A stretch of 20,507 bases of DNA from Clostridia bacterium (lineage in GTDB: Bacteria; Bacillota_A; Clostridia; Oscillospirales; CAG-382). This document shows positions 1 through 7,349 of this stretch, one piece after another; positions within the stretch are counted from its first letter, which is position 1; every line of letters begins with the position of its first letter. The position numbers and the translations under genes were made by a program. The stretch is from contig JAFWWX010000111.1 in the NCBI GenBank assembly GCA_017517985.1, positions 1-20,507 on the forward strand, given 5' to 3'. Below the pieces are notes generated by a model. It did no database searches, was not told the DNA's origin, and saw only the letters and a program-made list of their open reading frames with translations.

Positions 1-76
1 CTTCTACAACAATGAACGTATCCAACTTAAAACAAAACTGACACCACTCGAAAAGCGATGTCAGTTCGTTGCTTAA
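1..76 (+). mobile_element. IS3-family transposase, C-terminal fragment (cut by window edge)
   Basis: Reading from base 2, the frame gives about 24 residues beginning FYNNERIQLKTKLTPLEKR, then a TAA stop at 74-76. The pattern YNN-R-(I/H)-x-L-x-x-x-TP-E-R is the characteristic C-terminus of the DDE integrase-type OrfB transposase of IS3-family insertion sequences. Only the tail is visible because the rest lies left of the window, so it is unknown whether the element is intact. The bases after the stop (77 to about 165) contain G-rich stretches and an imperfect hairpin (ctgtcc/gggcag) and probably hold the right end of the IS, but no inverted repeat can be defined without the left end. Confidence 0.75.
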
Positions 77-213
77 ATTTTAATATTTTCTGCCATTAAG
101 GCTGTTTTTGTGCTGTCCGCACAATTTGGGGCAGTTCATTCGGTGGGGGCTGTTTTTATGTGTGTATAAAATTTGTTGTCCCCAAGTAACTCTCCCGCTC
201 ATTTTAGAGTGCA
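77..213. other. Non-coding stretch, probable right end of the IS element
   Basis: This lies between the transposase stop and the promoter of the next gene. No credible reading frame is seen. Two similar blocks, ggctgtttttgtg (about 100-112) and gggctgtttttatg (about 147-160), flank a G-rich segment and could belong to the IS terminal region. The exact boundary and any target duplication cannot be placed without the other end. Confidence 0.35.
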
Positions 214-242
214 TTGACAAACGAAATTTCATGTGGTATAAT
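214..242 (+). promoter_or_regulatory. Sigma-A promoter of the small membrane protein gene
   Basis: A perfect -35 TTGACA (214-219), a 17-bp spacer and a perfect -10 TATAAT (237-242), preceded by TGG, which makes an extended -10. The ribosome binding site aaggagg (251-257) and the ATG at 266 follow closely. This is as strong a housekeeping promoter as one can read by eye. Confidence 0.85.
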
Positions 243-265
243 TTTCAAAAAAGGAGGATATTACT

Positions 266-784
266 ATGCACGAAAAGGTAAAAGAATTTCTTGATACAAA
301 AAAAGCGGAAGAAATAAAAGAAGCTGCGGAAAAAAAGCAGAAAACTCTTATTGGACTTGGTTTATTTGAAAAGGAATACTCTGACAGTGAAGAATATAGT
401 GTTGACTTTCCATTTTCTGAATACGATAGTGAAAATCTGAAATTAAAATGGTATAAAGAAAAAGCTATCGATGTTACAGACGAAGAATATGCCGAAATCC
501 TCAAACATGCCGGCAAACACGCAAAGGCAGGAACAAGCAATAGTATGAATGCTGTTGCCATTGTTTTGACTATTATCGCCTGGATTACATTCATCGTAGG
601 ATTTTTTGCAGGAATTGCTTTTGGGATAGAAAAAGCAGAAATTGGTATATATTACACATATACGGATACAGAATTTTCTTTTGCAACAGCTTTTGCTTAC
701 TGGTGTGCCTCTTTTATAAGCGGAACTATGTTCCTTGGCTTTGCTGAAATAATAAAGCTGTTGGATAACATAAAAAACAAATAA
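266..784 (+). CDS. Small two-helix membrane protein of unknown function
   Basis: A 172-residue protein that I do not recognise. Residues 1-90 are highly charged (Lys/Glu-rich, helical, starting MHEKVKEFL) and presumably cytoplasmic. Two hydrophobic segments follow at about 94-120 and 136-160, separated by a short polar Tyr/Thr-rich loop (YYTYTDTEF), and the protein ends in a Lys/Asn-rich tail. There is no signal peptide and no catalytic motif. The ATG at 266 is supported by the aaggagg ribosome binding site 8 bases upstream and the consensus promoter at 214-242. It sits directly downstream of IS remains and 91 bases ahead of a lipoprotein gene on the same strand, with no obvious terminator between them, so the two may be cotranscribed. 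That it is a real gene is well supported; its function is not inferable. Confidence 0.75.
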   Translation: MHEKVKEFLDTKKAEEIKEAAEKKQKTLIGLGLFEKEYSDSEEYSVDFPFSEYDSENLKLKWYKEKAIDVTDEEYAEILKHAGKHAKAGTSNSMNAVAIVLTIIAWITFIVGFFAGIAFGIEKAEIGIYYTYTDTEFSFATAFAYWCASFISGTMFLGFAEIIKLLDNIKNK

Positions 785-875
785 TATTATCCAATACAAC
801 TCAAAACGCAGCATATCCTGATTGTAAAATCGTCTTCTGACACAAATAGCTCAACCTCTACGAAAGGAGCAAAAT

Positions 876-1853
876 ATGAAAAATAAGCTTTTACTTATAC
901 TTTCATTGACAGTACTGTCTATGTCCGTCACCTCGTGCGTTTTTAGCCCAAAGTACAACGATACGAAATTTCCTTCGGATATAAAAGATAACAGTGAGGA
1001 AATCGTTCAGAACACGGACAACGACGAAGGCACTCCGGGTGAAAACAACGATGTAAAGACCGATGACAAGCAAAATGAGAACACAGAAAATACCTCTGAC
1101 CCTGTTTCTAAAAACCAAAAGGACACCTACTATTATGTTGAGGAAACCGTGAACGGAGGCGAATTCGAGATTACAAGTCAGCTTGAATCCAGCGAATATG
1201 TAATATACACAAATGACAACGGCGAGCATTACGGTATATGCGATATGGTCTGTCAGGTGATTGTTGACCCTGTCTTTACAATTTTGGGTTGGTGTCCCTG
1301 GCACGAGGTAGTGTACGCTGAGCCTTTCCCGGAGGGCACAGAACCGATTATTATATCCGACAAGTACAAAATAGACCTGCATTACGGCCACGGCGGTTTT
1401 GGAGAAGTATTCTACATCTATGACACAAACCGTGATAAGATGTTTCTTGCAAGCACCGACATTCAACTTTTCTACCTACAGGAAACAGAGGAAATTCCCG
1501 CAGATACTCCCTACATTCTCTATAGAGGTGACCTGCCCTTATCCGAGGGTGACTTCTATCCCGGTGCAGAAACAGAGGAGCTTTACTATATAATAGATAA
1601 CCTTGTATTCGGCAGTGCGGAGTATGAATATATAACACGCAAAGGCTCGACGGTAAACCTTGGAGAGTGTGAGCGTGTTGACGGTTTTACAAATGACTAT
1701 ATGATGGTAAAGCGTGACGGAAAAATCGGTTTTGTCGATCTTGGCGGAAATGACGCCTGCGAATTTATTTATACCGATGCTATGCGAGCCTATGACTCCA
1801 AAGCCTGGGTGAAAGCTCCCGACGGCTTATGGAAGGTAGTTAAGCTGAAGTAA
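876..1853 (+). CDS. Lipoprotein with acidic linker and WG-like repeats
   Basis: A 325-residue predicted lipoprotein. The N-terminus is a short Lys start, a hydrophobic core (LLLILSLTVLSMS) and a lipobox VTSC with Cys21 as the probable lipidated residue, so the mature protein should be anchored on the outer face of the membrane. Residues about 30-85 form a low-complexity Asp/Glu/Asn/Thr linker (TDDKQNENTENTSDP). The globular part contains beta-type segments; near the C-terminus, VKRDGKIGFVDLGGNDACEF and APDGLWKVVKLK resemble WG/KWG repeats (x-DG-x-(W/I)-G-(F/Y)-(I/V)-D). The ribosome binding site gaaaggag lies about 7 bases before the ATG. No enzyme motif is visible. Such repeat lipoproteins are common surface proteins of gut Clostridia without known function; a ligand- or protein-binding role is only inference. 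Confidence 0.75.
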   Translation: MKNKLLLILSLTVLSMSVTSCVFSPKYNDTKFPSDIKDNSEEIVQNTDNDEGTPGENNDVKTDDKQNENTENTSDPVSKNQKDTYYYVEETVNGGEFEITSQLESSEYVIYTNDNGEHYGICDMVCQVIVDPVFTILGWCPWHEVVYAEPFPEGTEPIIISDKYKIDLHYGHGGFGEVFYIYDTNRDKMFLASTDIQLFYLQETEEIPADTPYILYRGDLPLSEGDFYPGAETEELYYIIDNLVFGSAEYEYITRKGSTVNLGECERVDGFTNDYMMVKRDGKIGFVDLGGNDACEFIYTDAMRAYDSKAWVKAPDGLWKVVKLK

Positions 1854-1905
1854 ACTCATTTTGGCTTTTCGTAAAGCATATCTATTTTAATAACAACTGC
1901 ATTCA

Positions 1906-1939
1906 TTAGCACCGACCGCAAAGCATAGGTCGGTGCTAA
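1906..1939 (+). promoter_or_regulatory. Perfect 12-bp stem-loop in the leader of the P-loop kinase-like gene
   Basis: ttagcaccgacc (1906-1917) pairs with ggtcggtgctaa (1928-1939), leaving the 10-base loop gcaaagcata. No T-run follows on either strand, so it is not a classical intrinsic terminator. The stem ends 44 bases before the ATG at 1984 and lies between two same-strand genes, where it could stabilise or process the mRNA, or bind a dimeric protein as DNA. The loop sequence is echoed upstream at 1871-1880 (gtaaagcata). Confidence 0.45.
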
Positions 1940-1983
1940 ACATCAATAATACAAAAATGCAAAAAAGATGCGGAGGAACAGCA

Positions 1984-2502
1984 ATGATTATTCTAATTTC
2001 AGGCGCTTCACACACCGGAAAAACCGCCCTCTCACAAAAACTTCTTGAAAAGTACCATTTCCCGTATTTATCTATAGACCATCTGAAAATGGGGTTGATT
2101 CGTAGTGGAAACACAAAACTTACTCCAATGGATGACAATGAATTGACAGCATATCTGTGGCCGATTGTTTGTGAAATGATAAAAACAGCAATAGAAAACT
2201 GTCAGAATCTTATTGTCGAGGGTTGTTACATTCCTTTTGACTGGAAAGCCAGCTTTGGCTCTGAATACCTTGAAGTTATACACCACTTCTGTCTTGTAAT
2301 GAGCGAAAAGTATATCCGTAATCATTTTGTAGATATTAAGAAATATGCAAATGCTATTGAAAAAAGGCTTTGCGACGATGACTGTACACTTGAATCTGTA
2401 CTTTCGGATAATGCAGAAATTCTTCAAAATTGCAAAAAGCACGGCACAAATTATATCCTTATTGATGATAAATATGACATTGATATTGATATTCAACTCT
2501 GA
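1984..2502 (+). CDS. P-loop kinase-like ATP-binding protein (2-phosphoglycerate kinase/nucleotide kinase type)
   Basis: A 172-residue protein starting MIILISGASHTGKT. The Walker A motif GASHTGKT is at residues 7-14 directly after the first beta strand, followed by YLSIDHLKMGLIRSG, where the Asp-His-Leu-Lys stretch occupies the substrate-side position seen in small kinases. A second hydrophobic strand, NLIVEGCYIP (about 75-85), fits Walker B. These features match the family of small AAA/kinase-like proteins often labelled 2-phosphoglycerate kinase or AAA ATPase; the true substrate is unknown. The ATG at 1984 is chosen because cggagga lies 7-13 bases before it; an in-frame upstream start at 1933 lacks a binding site and falls in the leader hairpin. 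It is followed by a terminator hairpin and is probably monocistronic. Confidence 0.75.
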   Translation: MIILISGASHTGKTALSQKLLEKYHFPYLSIDHLKMGLIRSGNTKLTPMDDNELTAYLWPIVCEMIKTAIENCQNLIVEGCYIPFDWKASFGSEYLEVIHHFCLVMSEKYIRNHFVDIKKYANAIEKRLCDDDCTLESVLSDNAEILQNCKKHGTNYILIDDKYDIDIDIQL

Positions 2503-2531
2503 TTAATCCATATAATGAATATAAAAAATTA

Positions 2532-2570
2532 AACAGCAGTGCAACATAAAAAAACGCGCATTGCTGTTTT
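2532..2570 (+). terminator. Likely intrinsic terminator of the kinase-like gene
   Basis: aacagcagtgc (2532-2542) pairs with gcattgctgtt (2558-2568), 11 bp including one G-U pair, with an A-rich loop and a short tgtttt run. The T-run is short, so efficiency is uncertain. Confidence 0.55.
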
Positions 2571-2676
2571 GCATTAAAAGCTTTTTGTGCAAATAATTAT
2601 TTTTGTATTTTGGCAATAAATAAAAGCGGAGCCTTAATCTTCAATTCCTGACCCTAATAGTTTTATACTGTCTTTA

Positions 2677-2705
2677 TTGACAATCACGGGCTGTTATGAT
2701 ATAAT
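2677..2705 (+). promoter_or_regulatory. Sigma-A promoter of the papain-like gene
   Basis: -35 TTGACA (2677-2682), 17-bp spacer, -10 TATAAT (2700-2705) with TGA directly before it (extended -10). A ribosome binding site aagggggg and the ATG at 2747 follow. The rest of 2571-2676 is AT-rich with no gene visible. Confidence 0.85.
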
Positions 2706-2746
2706 TTAGTTGTATATTTAGAGATTTATATTAAGGGGGGATTGTA

Positions 2747-3307
2747 ATGGATAAAACGAATATAAAAGATAATTACTGCAACATTTATCTCGTACTCACC
2801 CAGACCGGAACAATTCTCTCAAAACTTCTAAAGCATATCACTCACGCAAATTACAACCATTCATCAATAAGTCTTCACGAAGACCTTTCCACTATGTATT
2901 CCTTTGGCAGACTGAATCCCTACAATGCTTTTCACGGCGGATTTGTGAAAGAAAGTGTTGACAAGGGGGTATTTGGTAGGTTCCCTAATACAAGCACTGC
3001 TGTAATAAAAATAAGCATCCCAAAGGACAAATATGACAGCCTCTCTGATAAATTGTCAGATATGTATAATAACAGAAAGCAGTATCACTACAACACTCTT
3101 GGTCTTTGTTCTGCTTTGTTCAAATGTAATTTCAAGAGAAAAAACGGCTACTACTGCTCTGAGTTTATTTCCCGACTACTTGTTGAATTTGGTATTGTCC
3201 CAGCTCGGTCTTTCAATAAAATCGTAAAACCCATTGACTTTTATAAACTGTTCGAAAAACAGGTTATATACGAGGGGCTTTTAAGAAAATATAATAAAGG
3301 TCGATAA
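2747..3307 (+). CDS. Circularly permuted papain-like (YiiX/YaeF, NlpC/P60-like) protein
   Basis: A 186-residue protein without signal peptide or membrane segment. It has the order expected of permuted NlpC/P60-type amidases or peptidases: a histidine near the N-terminus in NYNHSSISL (His38), which follows a strand typical of this fold (NIYLVLTQTGTILSKL), and the nucleophile cysteine late in the chain in GYYCSEFISRLL (Cys137, followed by Ser-Glu-Phe as in YiiX-like proteins). The segment between contains YSFGRLNPYNAF. Family members act on amide, thioester or lipid substrates; the substrate here is unknown, and lack of a signal peptide argues for cytosolic action. The start is set by ttaagggggg 7 bases before the ATG. 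The gene has its own strong promoter and ends in an intrinsic terminator, so it is monocistronic. Confidence 0.75.
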   Translation: MDKTNIKDNYCNIYLVLTQTGTILSKLLKHITHANYNHSSISLHEDLSTMYSFGRLNPYNAFHGGFVKESVDKGVFGRFPNTSTAVIKISIPKDKYDSLSDKLSDMYNNRKQYHYNTLGLCSALFKCNFKRKNGYYCSEFISRLLVEFGIVPARSFNKIVKPIDFYKLFEKQVIYEGLLRKYNKGR

Positions 3308-3349
3308 CGACACAATTATGAATCAACTATAACATCCCTCTGCCCTTTT

Positions 3350-3375
3350 CGCCTCCTTTTATCGGAGGCGCTTTT
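3350..3375 (+). terminator. Intrinsic terminator of the papain-like gene
   Basis: cgcctcc (3350-3356), 7-base loop, ggaggcg (3364-3370), followed by ctttttatta. A perfect 7-bp GC-rich stem with a T-run on the plus strand, located between two convergent genes. Confidence 0.85.
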
Positions 3376-3391
3376 TATTATATTCACCACT

Positions 3392-3829
3392 TTACTTCTT
3401 CATTTCCATATATGGCAAAACAGTAAATCCGCATTTTTTATACAGCTTTACTGCCCGCTCATTCTCTTCTTCAACCTCAAGACGAAAAATACAGTCTGTA
3501 TATTTTTTCATTATAAAGTCCATAAATATTTTTCCAAGTCCAACACCACGAAATTCATTTTTTATGTATAAATCTTCAATCCAGATGCAAGACTTCCCGA
3601 ATTCCGTTGAAAAACTTTTTGCGACCATCGCATAGCCCTGTATTCCATCTGACCCTTCAAAAATATATCCTTCAAGGAACGGATTATCATTTATGCAATT
3701 TTCTATATCATTTAAAAATATCTCATCCGAGCCATTACTGAACACTGCAGGTGATGCATAAAACTCTCTCATCATTTCAATGACAGTCGTTTTATCTTCC
3801 GCAGTCATAACCCTTATTTTGCTGTTCAT
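3392..3829 (-). CDS. GNAT family N-acetyltransferase
   Basis: A 145-residue protein covering one GNAT domain. Motif A, IWIEDLYIKNEFRGVGLG (about 82-99), ends with the acetyl-CoA pyrophosphate-binding loop R94-G-V-G-L-G99 (the R/Q-x-x-G-x-G/A signature). Motif B follows as N123-ERAVKLYKKCGF (123-135). Length and order are typical of stand-alone GNATs that acetylate small amines or protein N-termini; the acceptor substrate cannot be read from sequence. The start ATG at 3829 is preceded by an aagga-type site and lies downstream of the promoter at 3889-3917. It is transcribed toward the accessory block and converges with the papain-like gene. Confidence 0.88.
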   Translation of the reverse strand: MNSKIRVMTAEDKTTVIEMMREFYASPAVFSNGSDEIFLNDIENCINDNPFLEGYIFEGSDGIQGYAMVAKSFSTEFGKSCIWIEDLYIKNEFRGVGLGKIFMDFIMKKYTDCIFRLEVEEENERAVKLYKKCGFTVLPYMEMKK

Positions 3830-3888
3830 ATCCTTTTTATCTCCGTAACTTCTAATTTCTCAAATATTTTATAAAATTCTTTAAACTT

Positions 3889-3930
3889 ATTGTACAGCCA
3901 AAATATGAAAATTTCAATCTGAATTGAAAT
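3889..3930 (-). promoter_or_regulatory. Promoter of the GNAT gene with inverted repeat over the -35
   Basis: Read on the minus strand: -35 TTGAAA (3917-3912), 17-bp spacer, -10 TACAAT (3894-3889). An 8-bp inverted repeat, atttcaat ctga attgaaat (3911-3930), covers the -35 and is shaped like an operator for a dimeric repressor. The promoter reading is fairly good; regulation is inference. Confidence 0.5.
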
Positions 3931-3968
3931 GTCCGTGAGATTTTACATCTTTTGCCCTATATAGAAAT

Positions 3969-4000
3969 TGAGCGTATACCGGCTATGCGGTATACGCTCA
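3969..4000 (-). terminator. Strong hairpin after oadA, probable operon terminator
   Basis: tgagcgtataccg pairs with cggtatacgctca, a perfect 13-bp stem with the 6-base loop gctatg (plus strand). On the minus strand it starts 7 bases after the oadA stop and is followed by atttctatata, a weak T-run, so it may act as a terminator or as a 3'-end stabiliser. Confidence 0.6.
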
Positions 4001-4007
4001 TACTTAA

Positions 4008-5462
4008 TTACTTATTTGAGCAGTCGTCGACATAAAGGATTCTTACGCCGTTTTCAACTGTTGCCTTAGTAGTTGCCTTTTCTTCAGCCTTCGGAGCTTC
4101 GGGAGCAGAGGCTCTGCCATCACGAATGTCAAAGAACTTGGGGGCAACCTGCGGGAAGAGAGCGTAGCTGAGTACGTCTTCATCGCACTTTGCTATATCC
4201 TTTGTTTCTTCTCTGTACTTATCCATTTCGGGAGCAATGTTATCTGCAGGTCTGCAGGTAATTACTTCTTCAGGTTTAATGCCCGCTTTTGCTCTTACTT
4301 CCTCATTTACAGGAGCAGGAAGCTTTCCGTATTCACCCTTCAACAGACCCTTGGATTCCTTGGTAACCATCTTGTATCTTTCGCCTGTGAGAACGTTAAG
4401 AACAGCCTGTGTACCTACAATCTGGGATGTGGGAGTTACAAGAGGCGGGAAGCCGAAGTCCTCTCTTACTCTCGGAACTTCTGCAAGCACATCGTAGTAC
4501 TTGTCTTCAGCCTTTTGCTGTTTGAGCTGAGAAATAAGGTTTGAAAGCATTCCGCCGGGAACCTGATAAAGAAGTGTGTTTGTATCAACATTGAGAACCT
4601 TTGGGTCAAGTGTTCCGTCAGCCTTGAGCTTGTTTGCAACGCCTCTGAAGTGTGCTGCTGCCTTTGAAAGAACTTCAAGGTCAAGTCCTGTATCTCTGTC
4701 AGAGCCCTTAAGAGTTGCAACAAGAGATTCGGTTGCAGGATTGGATGTACCGTTAGCCATAGGAGAAAGTGCGCAGTCAACAATATCAACACCTGCATCT
4801 GCAGCACGAAGATTTGTCATATCGCCTGTACCGGATGTGTTGTGTGTGTGAAGGTGAATCGGTACATTTATGTTTTCCTTGAGCTTCTTTACGAGGCTAT
4901 ATGCATCGTTAGGAAGAAGAAGGTTTGCCATATCCTTGATACAGATTGTATCTGCACCCATCTGTTCAAGCTCTTTGGAAAGCTTTACGAAGTATTCTTC
5001 GTTGTGAACAGGGCTTATTGTGTAGGAGATTGCAGCTTCACAAATACCGCCGTTCTTCTTTATTGCCTTGATAGCCTGTTCAAGGTTTCTCGGGTCATTA
5101 AGAGCATCAAATACTCTTATTACCTCAATACCATTTTCGATGGATTTGCCTACAAATGCATCAACAACATCATCAGCATAATGCTTGTAGCCAAGAAGAT
5201 TCTGACCACGAAGGAGCATCTGAAGCTTTGTGTTGGGCATATACTTTTTAAGTGTACGAAGTCTTTCCCAGGGATCTTCGTTAAGGAATCTCATGCAGGA
5301 GTCAAATGTAGCACCGCCCCAGCATTCGAGAGACCAGTATCCTACGCTGTCGAGTATTTCGAGAGCAGGAATCATATCTTCGATTCTCATACGAGTTGCA
5401 GCCTGTGACTGATGTGCGTCTCTGAGAATCGTATCAGTTATTTTAAGTGGATTCTTTGCCAT
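4008..5462 (-). CDS. oadA: Biotin-dependent decarboxylase alpha subunit (carboxyltransferase, OadA/PycB type)
   Basis: A 484-residue carboxyltransferase that moves CO2 from the substrate (oxaloacetate in the best-known members) to protein-bound biotin, at the cytoplasmic face with the membrane subunits. It starts MAKNPLKITDTILRDAHQSQAATRMR, the canonical TIM-barrel beginning. Expected metal and catalytic residues are in place: Asp15, Lys176 in CIKDMANLL (the carboxylated lysine), and His205 and His207 in HLHTHNTSGTGD. A helical carboxylase-linked domain follows to about residue 445, then an Ala/Glu/Lys-rich linker and a short tail VRILYVDDCSNK. The C-terminal biotinyl domain of full-length OadA (about 590-600 aa) is absent; it is supplied by the separate carrier gene at 7350. 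It is the last gene of the operon. Pyruvate carboxylase subunit B is the main alternative, but linkage to oadB favours a Na+-pump decarboxylase. Confidence 0.9.
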   Translation of the reverse strand: MAKNPLKITDTILRDAHQSQAATRMRIEDMIPALEILDSVGYWSLECWGGATFDSCMRFLNEDPWERLRTLKKYMPNTKLQMLLRGQNLLGYKHYADDVVDAFVGKSIENGIEVIRVFDALNDPRNLEQAIKAIKKNGGICEAAISYTISPVHNEEYFVKLSKELEQMGADTICIKDMANLLLPNDAYSLVKKLKENINVPIHLHTHNTSGTGDMTNLRAADAGVDIVDCALSPMANGTSNPATESLVATLKGSDRDTGLDLEVLSKAAAHFRGVANKLKADGTLDPKVLNVDTNTLLYQVPGGMLSNLISQLKQQKAEDKYYDVLAEVPRVREDFGFPPLVTPTSQIVGTQAVLNVLTGERYKMVTKESKGLLKGEYGKLPAPVNEEVRAKAGIKPEEVITCRPADNIAPEMDKYREETKDIAKCDEDVLSYALFPQVAPKFFDIRDGRASAPEAPKAEEKATTKATVENGVRILYVDDCSNK

Positions 5463-5507
5463 CTTTAATAACCGTTCCTTTCTGTTAGATTTTATGAAAG
5501 CAAATTA

Positions 5508-5541
5508 CGGTATTGCGGAGCAAAGCCTCGGCAATGCACCG
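5508..5541 (-). other. Imperfect hairpin between oadB and oadA
   Basis: cggt-attgc-g-gag closes on ctc-g-gcaat-gc-accg, about 12 paired bases around the loop caaagc (plus strand). It lies in the 94-base gap between oadB and oadA, well before the oadA binding site, with no T-run. A role in differential stability or processing of the operon mRNA is possible. Confidence 0.4.
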
Positions 5542-5556
5542 CCGATAATTTTTAAA

Positions 5557-7305
5557 TTAGCCGAAGAGGGCTATAAGTACGCCTGCCGCAATTGCAGAAC
5601 CGATAACGCCTGCAACATTGGGGCCCATAGCATGCATAAGCAGGAAGTTTGACGGGTCTTCCTTCTGACCTACCATCTGAGATACTCTTGCAGCCATAGG
5701 AACTGCAGATACGCCTGCGCTACCGCAAAGAGGATTTATCTTGTTCTTGAGGAAGAGGTTCATAAACTTACAAAGGAGTACACCGCCCGCAGTACCAAGA
5801 CCAAACGCCACAACACCCATTACAATAATCTTTATTGTCTGGAGTGAGAGGAAGGTATCAGCAGTAGCTGTAGCACCAACTGTAACACCAAGGAAGATTG
5901 TTACAATGTTCATAAGCTCATTCTGAACTGTCTTTGAAAGTCTTTCTGTTACACCGCTTTCCTTAAAGAGGTTACCAAGCATAAGTGAACCAACAAGGGG
6001 ACCTGCTGAGGGAACAAGAAGCGCAACAAAGATTGTTACAACTATCGGGAATATAATCTTTTCTGTCTTTGAAACCTTACGGAGAGCCTGCATCTTTATG
6101 CATCTTTCCTTCTTTGTTGTGAGAGCCTTCATAATCGGAGGCTGAATAACCGGAACAAGAGCCATATAGGAATATGCCGCAACCGCTATCGGTCCGAGAA
6201 GATGAGGAGCGAGCTTACTTGTTACAAAGATAGCTGTAGGACCGTCTGCACCTCCGATAATACCTATAGAGCCGGCTTCCATGGGATTAAAGCCCATAAA
6301 GATTGCCGCAACATATGTAGCAAAAATACCGAGCTGAGCCGCAGCACCCAGAAGAAGTGACTTCGGATTTGCAATAAGGGGCTCAAAGTCAGTCATAGCA
6401 CCTACACCAAAGAAGATAAGACAGGGATAGATACCAAGCTTTACTCCAAGGTAGAGATAGTCAAGAAGACCGGGGGTAATCGCCTCGGAAGCATCAAAGA
6501 GATTCCAGTTTGCGTGACCACCTGCCCAGAGCTCTTCGTGGAACATCTCAGCGCCGGGAAGGTTTGTGAGAAGCATACCGAATGCAATCGGGAGAAGAAG
6601 AAGCGGTTCAAAGCCCTTAACTATTGCAAGGAAGAGAAGTATGCAGGCAATACCTATCATAACAAGGCACTTCCAGTCGGTTGTGAAAAGTCTTACAAAG
6701 CCTGTCTGCTGAATAAAGTTTTCAACAGCTTCGCCTGCTGAAACTTCATCTGTTACAAGTATGTCTTTATAAGTATACTCTGTAACATCCTCCGCAGTTA
6801 TTCCGGAAGTTTCACTATAAAATTCGCCAACAGATTCATCATATTCATAATAATAGCCACTAATATCGACAACCGGAGCCTGATTAAGGTTTTTATCATA
6901 ATCATATGAAACCTTCACTATTTTACCGGCTCTTATCAAATCAAGCCAATAGCTATTGTCCTCATACTCATAACCATACTCGTTTGCAGTAAAAACAGCA
7001 GGCTTACCATCAATGATAATCTGCGCATACACAACATTATCGGTTATAGATGTGTTTGCCATTGTTATGCTAATTTTTCCTGTTTTTTTGTCATATTCTG
7101 CATTTTTTACTACAAGCTTATATTCATCGGTTTCAGCATCTGTTTTTGTATTAATTTCTGTTTTCTGTGCTTCTGCGCCGGAGTCGCCAGATGTTTCGTT
7201 TTCACCTGCGGCACTTGCCCAACAAGCAAAGACAGAAGAGATGAGTGCAATTACGAGAAATGCACAGAGCAATCTCTTTTTCTTAACTGTTGTATTATTT
7301 ATCAT
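5557..7305 (-). CDS. oadB: Na+-translocating decarboxylase beta subunit with secreted N-terminal domain
   Basis: A 582-residue protein in two parts. Residues about 206-582 are the classic OadB/GcdB/MmdB membrane subunit, which decarboxylates carboxybiotin and exports Na+. Diagnostic motifs are [21 protein letters not shown] (Asp354) and [20 protein letters not shown] (524-543), with many hydrophobic helices. Residues 1-205 are extra: a Lys-rich start, hydrophobic core [19 protein letters not shown] (a probable signal peptide, cleaved near residue 31-33), a low-complexity linker, then about 140 residues rich in Tyr, Asp and Glu with alternating beta-type pattern, leading into the first helix at 211. 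Typical beta subunits are about 375-435 residues. The ATG at 7305 has aaagga 8 bases upstream, and the frame is continuous, so this looks like a true fusion. It follows the carrier gene by 44 bases. Confidence 0.9.
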   Translation of the reverse strand: MINNTTVKKKRLLCAFLVIALISSVFACWASAAGENETSGDSGAEAQKTEINTKTDAETDEYKLVVKNAEYDKKTGKISITMANTSITDNVVYAQIIIDGKPAVFTANEYGYEYEDNSYWLDLIRAGKIVKVSYDYDKNLNQAPVVDISGYYYEYDESVGEFYSETSGITAEDVTEYTYKDILVTDEVSAGEAVENFIQQTGFVRLFTTDWKCLVMIGIACILLFLAIVKGFEPLLLLPIAFGMLLTNLPGAEMFHEELWAGGHANWNLFDASEAITPGLLDYLYLGVKLGIYPCLIFFGVGAMTDFEPLIANPKSLLLGAAAQLGIFATYVAAIFMGFNPMEAGSIGIIGGADGPTAIFVTSKLAPHLLGPIAVAAYSYMALVPVIQPPIMKALTTKKERCIKMQALRKVSKTEKIIFPIVVTIFVALLVPSAGPLVGSLMLGNLFKESGVTERLSKTVQNELMNIVTIFLGVTVGATATADTFLSLQTIKIIVMGVVAFGLGTAGGVLLCKFMNLFLKNKINPLCGSAGVSAVPMAARVSQMVGQKEDPSNFLLMHAMGPNVAGVIGSAIAAGVLIALFG

Positions 7306-7349
7306 TATAAAATTCCTTTCGTTTTGCCTGTGTTAATGCAATTCTTTAA

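Noticed and set aside
903..1466. Long open frame on the minus strand opposite the lipoprotein gene
   Set aside because: The lipoprotein frame has a promoter-side context, ribosome binding site and lipobox; the antisense frame has none and no domain.
1984..2502. Zeta-type toxin of a toxin-antitoxin pair
   Set aside because: Only the Walker A motif and small size agree. There is no small antitoxin gene next to it, and the substrate-side residues fit small metabolite kinases as well or better.
4842..5408. Long open frame on the plus strand opposite oadA (188 codons)
   Set aside because: It lies fully antisense to a highly conserved carboxyltransferase gene, has no binding site and encodes a Cys/Tyr/Ile-rich peptide typical of antisense frames.
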